Under the pieces are notes generated by a model, which searched no databases, was not told where the DNA came from, and saw nothing but the letters and a program-made list of their open reading frames with translations. From Pedobacter aquatilis (lineage in GTDB: Bacteria; Bacteroidota; Bacteroidia; Sphingobacteriales; Sphingobacteriaceae), in the NCBI RefSeq assembly GCF_030409415.1, contig NZ_JAUFPW010000028.1, positions 62,001 to 126,000 of the forward strand: a DNA stretch of 64,000 nucleotides, in the 5' to 3' direction. A program made the translations under genes and the position numbers. Positions within the stretch are counted from its first letter, which is position 1, and the number at the start of each line of letters is the position of its first letter. Below are positions 7,937 through 16,323 of the stretch, piece by piece.

Positions 7937-9228
7937 TAATCTACTCTATACTTACGGAACCAAGTATCATTCAGTGTAAAGCCTAAATGAAAATTAATAT
8001 AGCGCTCTTTTACAAGGTTGTTCGCCACTGTTCCACGCTGACCAACTTCTGTAGTAAAGTTAATTTTATAAAAAGTTGAACCAACGTTAGCAGATGCCAG
8101 CGGAAAGCCAAAACCTAATGAAGCACCCATCTGTTTTATATCCTGGCTGCCAATTTTAATGTAAGTTTTATCATAGTTAACACCCAAACGATAATCGATA
8201 CGTTTAAAATAGTTATTGTATGAGGTAATATCTGGTGTGAATTGTCCACCCAATGAAGCACCATAGCTATTTTGTAAACCCTGATTAACATTATTAAGGG
8301 TTACATCTGCCCATTTACTCATTCTAAAATCTGCCCCAATTAACCATTTATCAGTTTGTTGTATGGCGATACCAAAGTTGTGAGATAATGGAAGCTTTAA
8401 ATGAGATTTGGCACTAACTACAGAATTTAAGGTATCTAGCGCTGTATTTTCGTTTCCATTCTGATCCCGCTGATAAATCGTAGCAAAATAAGATTGGCTA
8501 GAATTAATTTTACCTGAGCTGCTTCCAGAATAACCTAAAGTGACAAGGGTTTTTGGAGCAATATTGAAATTATACTGAATACCGTAGGAATAATTTAATC
8601 CTCCAACGCTGTTCTTATTCTGCAATTTAGAGTTTAAGGCACCTACTTCAGCATATTCAGTTGCTCTGGTAGAAATCAAATTACCAAAAATGTATTCTAC
8701 GTTAGCACCAATGCTTAAGTGATCGCCAAAGCGATAACCATAACCAAAATAAGCCTTTGACAACCCACCTTCACCTTCATAAAGCTGATCGACAGACATT
8801 GTATCAATTTTAACTGAGTTTTTGTAGCTGTAACCCAAATCAGAATACGGCAAAACCCCAAAACTGATTGCTGAACGCCTGCTTACCGGAACTGCAAAAG
8901 CAATGTGACTGAAAGTGGAGTTAAAGTTGGTTTCGCTTGCGTTATTTCTGGTAAGATTATTTAATCCGGCACTCATCCCAATATCGATTGTAGTTAAGGT
9001 AACGCCCGAATAAGATGCTGGGTTTTGCATATTGATATAATTGAACCCATTAACCTTACTTACAGCGGTCGAAATTCCTCCCATAGCACGAAGCTGGGGC
9101 AACAATGAGCCTTTAACGTTTCCAAATCCGTATCTTGAATAGGGTGATGATGTGGTAACCTGTGCTTGAACACCTAAACCACAAACTAAAACGAGTATGG
9201 CTGCAATATAATTTATTCTCTTGTACAT
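7936..9228 (-). CDS. Outer-membrane beta-barrel protein (FadL/PorV-like fold)
   Basis: An exported beta-barrel protein. I prefer the start MYKRINYIAAILVLV at 9228: it gives a clean signal peptide ending near VQAQ and begins one base after the coaX stop, whereas the longer start at 9249 lies inside coaX. The mature protein (430 residues in all) opens with SSPYSRYGFGNVKGSLLPQLRAMGGI, a pattern common to Bacteroidota membrane proteins of the PorV/FadL/OmpP1 type, and ends with barrel strands (YINFHLGFTLNDTWFRKYRVD). Substrate and function are unknown. Sandwiched between coaX and lptC with overlaps, it is plainly co-transcribed with them. Confidence 0.75.
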   Translation of the reverse strand: MYKRINYIAAILVLVCGLGVQAQVTTSSPYSRYGFGNVKGSLLPQLRAMGGISTAVSKVNGFNYINMQNPASYSGVTLTTIDIGMSAGLNNLTRNNASETNFNSTFSHIAFAVPVSRRSAISFGVLPYSDLGYSYKNSVKIDTMSVDQLYEGEGGLSKAYFGYGYRFGDHLSIGANVEYIFGNLISTRATEYAEVGALNSKLQNKNSVGGLNYSYGIQYNFNIAPKTLVTLGYSGSSSGKINSSQSYFATIYQRDQNGNENTALDTLNSVVSAKSHLKLPLSHNFGIAIQQTDKWLIGADFRMSKWADVTLNNVNQGLQNSYGASLGGQFTPDITSYNNYFKRIDYRLGVNYDKTYIKIGSQDIKQMGASLGFGFPLASANVGSTFYKINFTTEVGQRGTVANNLVKERYINFHLGFTLNDTWFRKYRVD

Positions 9229-9229
9229 T

Positions 9230-9964
9230 TTAATCTGCAATAGCTTCATTTAATCCTTTTAATACCAAATAGGAATCTTTAATTATTAGAGGCGCAAAGA
9301 TGCTGTTTTGTAATTGGTTAACCAAAAAATCAGCATCACCCCCAGTTATAACCACCCTTAAGGCACTTTCTTGTATCTTATTCAGGGAAATAAACCCTTC
9401 AATTTCATTTATTATTCCTTGCAAAATGCCATTTTTTATAGCAGTTTGAGTATCCGTTCCTGCCGGGATTGACTCTTTTGCGTTCCAGTTTACCAAGGGT
9501 AACCTACCCGTAAAATGATGAACTGCTTTAAATCTCATATTAATTCCCGGGCTGATACTACCTCCGAAATACTCAAGATTTTTGTTCAGCAAATCATAAG
9601 TAATGCAGGTTCCGGCATCAATTATCAGGCAAGCTTGTACTCCAAAAACTCCCTTTGCGCCTAGCACCGCAGCCCATCTATCCAAACCTAAGGTTTCGGG
9701 TGTTTTATATTTATTCTGCACTCCATTACTCAGCAATGTCGAGAAACGTATGTATTGAGTTTGATTACTTAAAAATTCCTCCAGTTCGGTAATATCTTCA
9801 TCAACAGAACTAATTATCGTTTTCTGGATATTAAACTGATTGATAATTTGTGATAAATCGTCTGCTTCCAGCACATCAAATCTCTGATAATGAATAATCT
9901 CTTTACCAGAGAAAACGGCAATCTTTGTAGAAGTATTGCCAATATCGATACTTAAATTGTGCAT
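9230..9964 (-). CDS. coaX: Type III pantothenate kinase
   Basis: CoaX phosphorylates pantothenate, the first step of coenzyme A synthesis, using a monovalent cation and ATP; it is cytoplasmic. The 244-residue length is typical. Motifs seen: the ASKHA phosphate loop DIGNTSTKIAVF (7-18), TLGLDRWAAVLGA (91-103), IIDAGTCITYDLL (114-126) with the catalytic Asp116, and GGSISPGINMR (134-144). It heads the coaX-outer-membrane protein-lptC unit. A -7-like box (TAGCTTTG on this strand) lies at 10036-10043, about 70 bases upstream, without a clear -33. Confidence 0.93.
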   Translation of the reverse strand: MHNLSIDIGNTSTKIAVFSGKEIIHYQRFDVLEADDLSQIINQFNIQKTIISSVDEDITELEEFLSNQTQYIRFSTLLSNGVQNKYKTPETLGLDRWAAVLGAKGVFGVQACLIIDAGTCITYDLLNKNLEYFGGSISPGINMRFKAVHHFTGRLPLVNWNAKESIPAGTDTQTAIKNGILQGIINEIEGFISLNKIQESALRVVITGGDADFLVNQLQNSIFAPLIIKDSYLVLKGLNEAIAD

Positions 9965-10086
9965 TTACCTTAAAAGGAATCAATTTTCAATGTTAAAAAC
10001 TAATATAGAAAAGCTCAAAACTCTTCAATCAGCCACAAAGCTATTAATCTTTAACAAGTTTCGAGGTATCATTTTGTTAAAAAAGG

Positions 10087-11067
10087 TTAAACAAAAAGAA
10101 AGTACTGTACAGAGAGTAAAAACAAGAGAAATAATGTTTCGTAGAACCACTTTTTTTTTGCGTTGCTGAAATAATATGCTAAAAGTACGGCGCCTGGCGG
10201 AACACAGAGCAAAAAGTGTGATACTCTAAAATCAGGCTTTAAGTAAAAGCTTACACCTGCTATTAAAAACATAAAAAACAGCATCTGGAATCCCTTACGT
10301 GTGCTTATAAAGCTTCTGAAAAAGTTTTCACGAAGTTGTAATGAAGCTAAAACGATGATGACCATAACCGGAATCAATACCAGATAATCGTTATAATTAA
10401 TTTTGAAAACGGCAGGAAACTTATTCGCTAAAGGTTTCCATATTTGGTAAAAGGAACTGATATTACCTTTCCAGTAGTATAGCACTGCCAAAAAGAAAAA
10501 TATCGTTAAAAATCCAACTAAACCTGCTATCCAATCTCGCCAATTAAACGCTCTAAAAAGCAATAATGACAAGAAAATCATTAACAGCATTGATATAAAC
10601 GGGAAATAAATTAATGTGCCTAAGCCGATTATCATACCGATATCGAATACCGCAGTTATTGAATTTTGGTTTTTGTTGAGCTTCAGAAATTTATCTATTA
10701 TCCAAATTAGCAAGAAATTACAAATTAATGCCGGTGTTAAAACCATAAATGGCAGAAACAGACTTGCACCTGTTATGTACATTAATGCTGGTAAAAAGCT
10801 GGGCTTAAGTAATAAATTTTGGGTGTTTATTACCCGGTTAAATATTAGTGCCTGAATGTAAACAAGAACGGCAGCAAAAAAAATATTTGCCGTAGGCGAG
10901 AACATATTAGTAGGGTCGTAATGTATTAAAAGGCGGGCGAAAGGCTCCAAAAAATCAAAATTAATTTTATCAGGCACTTCATAAAAAAGAACTATTCGCA
11001 TAACAAAGGTGTATGCGAGTAGTAATATGAGGTTAACTGGGTTTAATTTTCTAAACTGATTAATCAT
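10087..11067 (-). CDS. DUF6427-type multi-pass membrane protein
   Basis: A 326-residue integral membrane protein with about eight to ten hydrophobic segments spread along its length and short charged loops (for example KLNKNQNS near 135 and FRAFNWRDW near 171). The start MINQFRKLNPVNLILLLAY fits the Bacteroidota DUF6427 family, as does the LFRAFNWRDWIAGLVG segment. No function is known and no catalytic motif stands out. A cytoplasmic-membrane location is certain from composition; the family name is from memory. Confidence 0.7.
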   Translation of the reverse strand: MINQFRKLNPVNLILLLAYTFVMRIVLFYEVPDKINFDFLEPFARLLIHYDPTNMFSPTANIFFAAVLVYIQALIFNRVINTQNLLLKPSFLPALMYITGASLFLPFMVLTPALICNFLLIWIIDKFLKLNKNQNSITAVFDIGMIIGLGTLIYFPFISMLLMIFLSLLLFRAFNWRDWIAGLVGFLTIFFFLAVLYYWKGNISSFYQIWKPLANKFPAVFKINYNDYLVLIPVMVIIVLASLQLRENFFRSFISTRKGFQMLFFMFLIAGVSFYLKPDFRVSHFLLCVPPGAVLLAYYFSNAKKKWFYETLFLLFLLSVQYFLFV

Positions 11068-11075
11068 GCCTTGTT

Positions 11076-11158
11076 AAGAGAAGGGCAAAGTAAAGATAAA
11101 AAGCGCAAAGATGAAAGGGTAATGATGAAGGAGCAAGGATTAAAGAACAAAGAAGAAA
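11076..11158. repeat. Stuttering purine-rich word repeat (AAAGAACAAAGA type)
   Basis: The stretch between the glycosyltransferase and DUF6427 genes consists of near-copies of short words such as GGCAAAGTAAAGATAAA, GCGCAAAGATGAAAG and GGATTAAAGAACAAAGAAG. A related stretch recurs at 61607-61640. It is non-coding here and resembles low-complexity intergenic repeats of related genomes. Confidence 0.6.
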
Positions 11159-11167
11159 ATTCTAAAA

Positions 11168-12157
11168 CTAAACTCTTGCATACTTTTTAACCATATTATC
11201 AATTATCTGAGCGGTTTCGTCAGGAAAGTTAAATTGATGTTTCTGTGGTTTTTTTACCCATTCTTTAATTATCGGTAGCCAATTTTTGGTACTTCCCCAA
11301 ATAACAGGCAAACCAAGTTCTTTTAAAGCGTAGGCATTACACTGTTGCTCAAACTGAAAACGCATTGGGGCAACTAATAATTTCTTACCCAAAAACAGCG
11401 CTTCTGATGGACCCTCAAAACCACCACCGGTAAAAAGACCTGTGCAACTTGCCAAACTCTTATTGAACTTTTCGTTGTTTACCGGCTCTACAAAAACATT
11501 TTCAAACTGATACGCTTCCTTAGTATGTTTAGAGAAAACCTGCCAATTAACAGATGGAATTTGGCTTAGCAATTTTACCAAACGTTTATCGTCTATAGCT
11601 GGAAGATAAACGGTATAATGACCTAGATTTGTAGGTTGCAATTGCCTTATCTCGGAGCGGATTACGGGTGTGTAAATAAAACTATCGTATCTATCAAAAT
11701 GAAAACCAATATGGTGTTTTGTTGGTGCATAATGGCTAAGTATCACTTTTCCCCAATCGATTGTTTTAGGGCGAGGTACTTTTTTTGATTTAAACGCAGC
11801 CTGGTGACTTAAAGAAACGCATTCAATTCCCTGCAATTTACAAGCCCACGCACTAACCGGCTCGAAATCGTTTACAATTAAATTATAATCCTTTAGCGGC
11901 AATTGCTTCATATCTTTTCTAAAGCGGAAAAGATTCATGTTAAGCCAGGTTTTAAAATGATGCACACCACCTTTTTTACCAAAAATAAAGCTAAAACCAT
12001 GCAGTTGGTATTTTACCGGCTGACTTAATTTAACATCAGCCTGTGTTCCGCTAACCAGAATATCCAATTCACCATATTTTTGCAACAAAGGTATAATTTC
12101 CCTTGCCCTACTGATGTGACCATTTCCTGTACCTTGAATTGCGTAGAGTATTTTCAT
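11168..12157 (-). CDS. Glycosyltransferase, GT-B fold (MurG/GT28-like family)
   Basis: A 329-residue cytoplasmic protein starting MKILYAIQGTGNGHISRARE: the glycine-rich N-terminal loop with GNGH is the hallmark of GT-B transferases that act on lipid-linked acceptors (MurG, MGD synthase). The C-terminal half has LFTGGGFEGPSEALFLGKKLLVAPM (about 235-259), which resembles the donor-binding GGGG..EAL.. motif. Bacteroidota carry many copies annotated only as 'glycosyltransferase family protein'; donor and acceptor are unknown. It starts 23 bases after the LpxH-like gene and is probably co-transcribed with it, suggesting envelope glycolipid work. Confidence 0.8.
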   Translation of the reverse strand: MKILYAIQGTGNGHISRAREIIPLLQKYGELDILVSGTQADVKLSQPVKYQLHGFSFIFGKKGGVHHFKTWLNMNLFRFRKDMKQLPLKDYNLIVNDFEPVSAWACKLQGIECVSLSHQAAFKSKKVPRPKTIDWGKVILSHYAPTKHHIGFHFDRYDSFIYTPVIRSEIRQLQPTNLGHYTVYLPAIDDKRLVKLLSQIPSVNWQVFSKHTKEAYQFENVFVEPVNNEKFNKSLASCTGLFTGGGFEGPSEALFLGKKLLVAPMRFQFEQQCNAYALKELGLPVIWGSTKNWLPIIKEWVKKPQKHQFNFPDETAQIIDNMVKKYARV

Positions 12158-12180
12158 TTGAGCCCGAATATCTGCAATTA

Positions 12181-13038
12181 TCAGGCTATTTCGTACTTAA
12201 TATTTTTCAACAGTAAATTAATATCCAATTTACTTTTCAAATCTTCCGCATCAGATAGAATACCCTCGTCTGTTTCATCTTTCATAAAATCTTTATGATC
12301 GTACTTAAATATCTCCCAGTTTTTGTCCTTGTATTCTAAAGCAGTTAAACTTTCAACCCAATCACCACTATTCAAATAAGTAACGGATCCATTCTCCGCT
12401 GTAATTTCTCTTTTTTCGGATTGATGTATGTGCCCACAAACTACATAATGGTAGCCTTTTTCTATGGCCAATTCTGCTGCAACCTGTTCAAAACTGTTTA
12501 TAAACTTTACAGCATCCTTAAATTTAGCTTTAATTTTTTTAGAGAAACTCATTTTCTCTCGCCCTAAAATGTTCAAAAACCAGTTTACAAAGCTGTTGAT
12601 TAAGATTAAGGTATCGTAACCTACAGCACCCATTTTCGCCAGCCATTTAGAATGTTGCATGGTAACATCGAAAACATCTCCGTGAAAAAACCATGCTTTT
12701 TTGCCCTCTAATTCCATCACCAGCTTATTACTTAAGTGGAAAGTTCCCATCTCCATACCATCAAATTTCCTAAGCATTTCATCGTGGTTTCCGGTTAGGT
12801 AATGAACCTCCACCCCTTCAGAAACAAACTTCATTAGCTTGCGAATAACTTTCATATGCGACTCTGGCCAGTAACTCTTGCTAAATTGCCAGATATCGAT
12901 TATATCTCCGTTAAGAATTAATTTTTTTGGTTTGATGCTTTTAAGGTATTTTAAAAGTTCTTTTGCATGGCATCCATAAGTACCAAGATGCACATCAGAT
13001 ATCACAACAATATCTACATTTCTTTTATCCATAATCAA
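12181..13038 (-). CDS. UDP-2,3-diacylglucosamine diphosphatase-like metallophosphoesterase
   Basis: A calcineurin-like phosphoesterase of 285 residues with all metal motifs: SDVHLG (14-19), NGDIIDIW (43-50), GNHDE (83-87), FHGDVFD (118-124) and CGHIHQSE (201-208). The arrangement and length fit the LpxH-like group that removes UMP from UDP-2,3-diacylglucosamine to give lipid X in lipid A synthesis. Family members without that activity exist, so the substrate is inferred. The start MIMDKRNVDIVVISDVHLG is short and plausible. It is the first gene of a unit with the glycosyltransferase at 11168. Confidence 0.8.
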   Translation of the reverse strand: MIMDKRNVDIVVISDVHLGTYGCHAKELLKYLKSIKPKKLILNGDIIDIWQFSKSYWPESHMKVIRKLMKFVSEGVEVHYLTGNHDEMLRKFDGMEMGTFHLSNKLVMELEGKKAWFFHGDVFDVTMQHSKWLAKMGAVGYDTLILINSFVNWFLNILGREKMSFSKKIKAKFKDAVKFINSFEQVAAELAIEKGYHYVVCGHIHQSEKREITAENGSVTYLNSGDWVESLTALEYKDKNWEIFKYDHKDFMKDETDEGILSDAEDLKSKLDINLLLKNIKYEIA

Positions 13039-13107
13039 TATGAGCTATTGGTATAAAAAATTATTTTTGACACTAAAACCTGTGTTTTCATATTAAATGA
13101 GCTTGTT

Positions 13108-13268
13108 TTGTCCTGGCCGGACAGAAAGAAAAAATACCGGCTGAAAATTTTTCTATTATAGTAAGTGGGTTGGACTTGACATTGCTTACCGAAAAAATTG
13201 TTAGGCCGGGAATAGGTATAACGAAGATGTGGTATTTGGACTTAGCAAAACGTTCGTGCATATCAATA
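13108..13268. repeat. Dispersed intergenic element, copy A
   Basis: A stretch with TGTCCTGGCCGGACAG, CCGGCTGAAAATTTTT and GTTAGGCCGG in the same order and similar spacing as at 29640-29825. Copy B has an extra 15-20 bases after the first block and an insertion holding a CCCGTACGTACGGG palindrome. It has no convincing coding frame. It may be a decayed MITE-like or structured repeat; its terminal limits are not defined. Confidence 0.6.
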
Positions 13269-13363
13269 AAATTAATACCCATAATTCACATTAGTTAAGA
13301 AATTTTTGGGGGAGGGATTTTATTACCGCTTCTTTAAAGCAGTTTACATTTTTGGAAAGATTG

Positions 13364-13459
13364 CTACCACTCTTCTTCCTCATCGAGCTTTACCTCAAAA
13401 GGACTAAAAAAATAGATAACAATAATTAACAGGCATATCGCAAAAAATAATTCTAGCAT
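13364..13459 (-). CDS. Predicted 31-residue single-pass membrane peptide
   Basis: A short frame with ATG at 13459 and TAG at 13364. It encodes MLELFFAICLLIIVIYFFSP followed by FEVKLDEEEEW: one hydrophobic helix (about 3-19) and a strongly acidic tail, as in many small regulatory or complex-stabilising membrane peptides. A strong Bacteroidota promoter precedes it (-7 TATCTTTG at 13477-13484, -33 TTTG at 13502-13505, 17-base spacer), giving a leader of about ten bases. I know of no family. The promoter and the sharp hydrophobic/acidic division support a real gene; homologue conservation would decide. Confidence 0.55.
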   Translation of the reverse strand: MLELFFAICLLIIVIYFFSPFEVKLDEEEEW

Positions 13460-13476
13460 AATATCTGATTTACAAA

Positions 13477-13505
13477 CAAAGATAAGACGCTGTTTATCAA
13501 ACAAA
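13477..13505 (-). promoter_or_regulatory. Promoter of the 31-residue membrane peptide gene
   Basis: Read on the minus strand: TTTG (13505-13502), a 17-base spacer, then TATCTTTG (13484-13477), matching the Bacteroidota -33 TTTG / -7 TANNTTTG consensus. The expected start of transcription is about ten bases before the ATG at 13459. Confidence 0.6.
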
Positions 13506-13557
13506 TGTTACGGGATTGTTAAATCTTGTTACGCATTATTAAAATTTGTTAAATGCA

Positions 13558-13594
13558 TAAAAAAACCCACAAGCGCTTTGCTTGTGGGTTTTTT
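13558..13594 (-). terminator. Rho-independent terminator of the YfhO-like gene
   Basis: A stem CCCACAAGC (13566-13574) / GCTTGTGGG (13580-13588) with a 5-base loop, flanked by an A run and a T run, so it can act in both directions. It lies about 20 bases past the stop of the leftward gene at 13615. Confidence 0.9.
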
Positions 13595-13614
13595 ATTTTC
13601 CAATACTGTCTAAA

Positions 13615-16119
13615 TTATACCTTCGCTTTTTTCTTCTTATTTTCTGAATAAAAACCTAAACCTAAACCGGCTATTAAAAGTATCGAACCTGCTAATGAAA
13701 TATTTTCACCAACATAATACGATGCCGGGTGGAAAATAAATTCGAGCTTGTGGTTCCCAGCCTCCAACTGCGCCGCACGAAGCACGTAATCTGCTCTAAA
13801 ATAAGGTTTTTCTACACCATCAATATACATTTTCCAACCTTTGTTGTAATAAATTTCTGAGAAAACAGCAACCACATCTTTAGCAGAAGAATACTCATAA
13901 GTTAAGTGGTCTGGTGTATAAGTTGTAAGCTTAATAAAACCTTCTTGCCCGGTTCCTAAAATTTTACTGTTTAGTAAACTTTTAAAGCTTTCATCAACAA
14001 TTGCCTCTTTTTTAGCATCGAAGCTATTAATGGCTTTCATTTCCTCATCAGAATTTTTAACGTACTGTACGCTTTGTACAAACCAAGCATTACCGCAAGC
14101 AGTTTGATTGCGCTGCATTTTGTAAGAACCATTCTGTTGATCTTGTGTGATGATGTATCTGGTGTTCAACATATCTAAAACATCCTGATTAATGCTTTTG
14201 GTTAATTGATGATCAACCAATTCCTGAAAACGCTTTAATCTTGCAGAGTGGAAACCCCCAACTGTTTTATGGAAGTAAGAAGTTTCAGCGCTTTTAAATG
14301 GATCGCCTAAAGTTAAATCGAAAACCCTGAAATTGGGATCTTTATCAGCAGCGATAAAATTATCTACATCTCTGGCTTTATAATGGTCTGTTAAATCAGA
14401 TTTATTTACAAAGTTTAAATTGCTTAAGTATCTGCGATCTACTTGCCATAAATCGATAAGTATTGCCAATGCTAATAAGCCAAAGGCAAGTTGCATATTA
14501 AGTTTTTTGGTGATAAACGCCCATATTAAACCAAAACCAATGGCAATAAATAATAACGAACGCAAAGCATCTGCTCTAGCTAATGAAACCCTATCCGCAA
14601 TAACTGCATCGGTAATTCTGGCAACTAATGTTGCATTATTCTGAGTAATCTGATTAAGCCAAGTTGTAATTTCAACCTGGTTTGCACTTTTGAAACTGAA
14701 AAATACAGTTGGCATTAATACAATTAATAAAGCAAAGCCACCAGTTATAGCTGCCGACCAAGTTAATCTCTTCACTAAATATTTCTGATCATACATACCA
14801 TCCTGCGCTTCCTTAATCGCTAAAACGGCTAAGAATGGCACTAACAAACCAACAACAGCTAAAATAGATTCAACTGCTCTAAATTTATTATATCCTGGTA
14901 AGTAGTTAAAGAAAATATCAGAAATTAATGGAAAGTTAGAACCAAAAGAAAGGAAAAGCAACAAAATACTTGTGCCTAAAATCCACCATTTCCAACGATG
15001 TTTTACGATAAATAATCCGAATACGAATAAGAAGCAAATAATAGCTCCGAAGTAATATGGGCCTGATGTACCCGGCTTATCGCCCCAATATTGTGAGCCT
15101 GCTTGTTGTGCAATCGCATTCAGCGCTTGATTGGTGTTTTCGCCATACAACGGACCTAAAACGTTTGCTACAGTTCCATCTTGTAAAATTTTAACAAATT
15201 CGCCTTTTGGATCTAATGCACCACCACTTGCGCCACCATATAAATTTGGAACCAGAAACGTAAAGCTTTCTCCTACACCCTGACTCCATTGATAAGCATA
15301 AGCTTTATCTAAACCAGTTGCTGGCTCAGCTTTATCTATGGTTAAATTAGATTTACCACGAATAGTTTCTTTACCATATTCGTATGTTGACCATAATGCA
15401 GAAGCATTAACTAAAACACCAATAAGAATACCGCCGAAAATGTAAGCAACGGTTTTGCCAAATACTGGTAATTGCTTTGCTTTTACGGCGTGATAAAGTT
15501 CTATACACCCTAAAATAAATATAGCTATGAATAGATAATAGGTCATTTGAACATGGTTAGAACGAATTTCTAAAGCCATAAACAAAGCTAAGAGGCTCGC
15601 TCCAACTAAATATCTGCCTCTTAAAACTAAAATAATAGAGGCTAATATTGGTGCAAAAAAGCCGATTGCCAACGCTTTACTACTGTGCCCAGCAGCAATA
15701 ATAATAAAATTATAAGATGTAAATGCGAAAGCAACAGCACCAGCTGCAGCAAGCCACGGATTTACTTTTAGCACACAAAACAACAGATAGGCGCCTAAAA
15801 GGTATAATAAAACTGTTCCTACTGGATCTGGAAATACACCTTTAATAATATCAATACCATAAGATGCTACGTTCATTGGATATTGAACCCAGATTTGATA
15901 AGCTGGCATTCCACCGAACATCTGATTAGTCCATAATGGCCCTTTACCAGTTTGTTCTTTAACATCCATAATTTCTTTTTGCATAGCCTTCGCCTGCAAA
16001 ACATCACCTTGCATTGGTGCTTTCCCCTGTAATACAGGACTGAAATAAGCAAAACAAATGACTACAAAAATTGCAATAATGGCTAAGTGAGTGCCATTGT
16101 TTTTAAACCAGTTATTCAT
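13615..16119 (-). CDS. YfhO-like multi-pass membrane protein
   Basis: An 834-residue inner-membrane protein. After an N-terminal helix (IIAIFVVICFAYFSPVLQG) and a loop with GDVLQAKAMQKE and WTNQMFGGMPAYQI, it has about twelve more hydrophobic segments to about residue 580. A soluble domain (about 590-790) and a last helix plus a basic tail (ENKKKKAKV) follow. This is the layout of the YfhO family, GT-C-like proteins; the Bacillus member is tied to glycosylation of lipoteichoic acid. The substrate in Bacteroidota is unknown. A promoter is visible upstream (16148-16177) and a terminator downstream, so it is a single-gene unit. Confidence 0.85.
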   Translation of the reverse strand: MNNWFKNNGTHLAIIAIFVVICFAYFSPVLQGKAPMQGDVLQAKAMQKEIMDVKEQTGKGPLWTNQMFGGMPAYQIWVQYPMNVASYGIDIIKGVFPDPVGTVLLYLLGAYLLFCVLKVNPWLAAAGAVAFAFTSYNFIIIAAGHSSKALAIGFFAPILASIILVLRGRYLVGASLLALFMALEIRSNHVQMTYYLFIAIFILGCIELYHAVKAKQLPVFGKTVAYIFGGILIGVLVNASALWSTYEYGKETIRGKSNLTIDKAEPATGLDKAYAYQWSQGVGESFTFLVPNLYGGASGGALDPKGEFVKILQDGTVANVLGPLYGENTNQALNAIAQQAGSQYWGDKPGTSGPYYFGAIICFLFVFGLFIVKHRWKWWILGTSILLLFLSFGSNFPLISDIFFNYLPGYNKFRAVESILAVVGLLVPFLAVLAIKEAQDGMYDQKYLVKRLTWSAAITGGFALLIVLMPTVFFSFKSANQVEITTWLNQITQNNATLVARITDAVIADRVSLARADALRSLLFIAIGFGLIWAFITKKLNMQLAFGLLALAILIDLWQVDRRYLSNLNFVNKSDLTDHYKARDVDNFIAADKDPNFRVFDLTLGDPFKSAETSYFHKTVGGFHSARLKRFQELVDHQLTKSINQDVLDMLNTRYIITQDQQNGSYKMQRNQTACGNAWFVQSVQYVKNSDEEMKAINSFDAKKEAIVDESFKSLLNSKILGTGQEGFIKLTTYTPDHLTYEYSSAKDVVAVFSEIYYNKGWKMYIDGVEKPYFRADYVLRAAQLEAGNHKLEFIFHPASYYVGENISLAGSILLIAGLGLGFYSENKKKKAKV

Positions 16120-16147
16120 TAAGGTTTGTTTAAGTTTAAACGAACGT

Positions 16148-16177
16148 CAAAAATAAAAATTTGCATCGTATATTAAA
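16148..16177 (-). promoter_or_regulatory. Promoter of the YfhO-like gene
   Basis: On the minus strand: TTTA (16177-16174), an 18-base spacer, then TATTTTTG (16155-16148). The -7 box fits TANNTTTG exactly and the -33 box has one mismatch. The leader would be about 20 bases. Confidence 0.55.
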
Positions 16178-16289
16178 GGAATAAATTAACTGTACTGATA
16201 ATTAATAATTTCATCAATTGGAATAGTTATTGATTTATAGAAAAATCAATGTTTTGAGTAGAAATTAATAGAATATATTTTCAATAATT

Positions 16290-16320
16290 TTTGAAAGTTT
16301 AAGAAACATAATTATATTTG
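16290..16320 (+). promoter_or_regulatory. Promoter of the GbsR/MarR regulator, giving a leaderless mRNA
   Basis: TTTG (16290-16293), a 19-base spacer, then TATATTTG (16313-16320): an exact match to the Bacteroidota sigma-A consensus with the preferred spacing. The ATG of the regulator is at 16324, only three bases after the -7 box, so transcription would begin at or next to the start codon. Confidence 0.75.
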
Positions 16321-16323
16321 TTT

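Noticed and set aside
13088..13282. Leftward 64-codon frame in the gap before the LpxH-like gene
   Set aside because: It lies on the dispersed element (copy A) and is not kept in copy B; its composition is that of the repeat, not of a protein.
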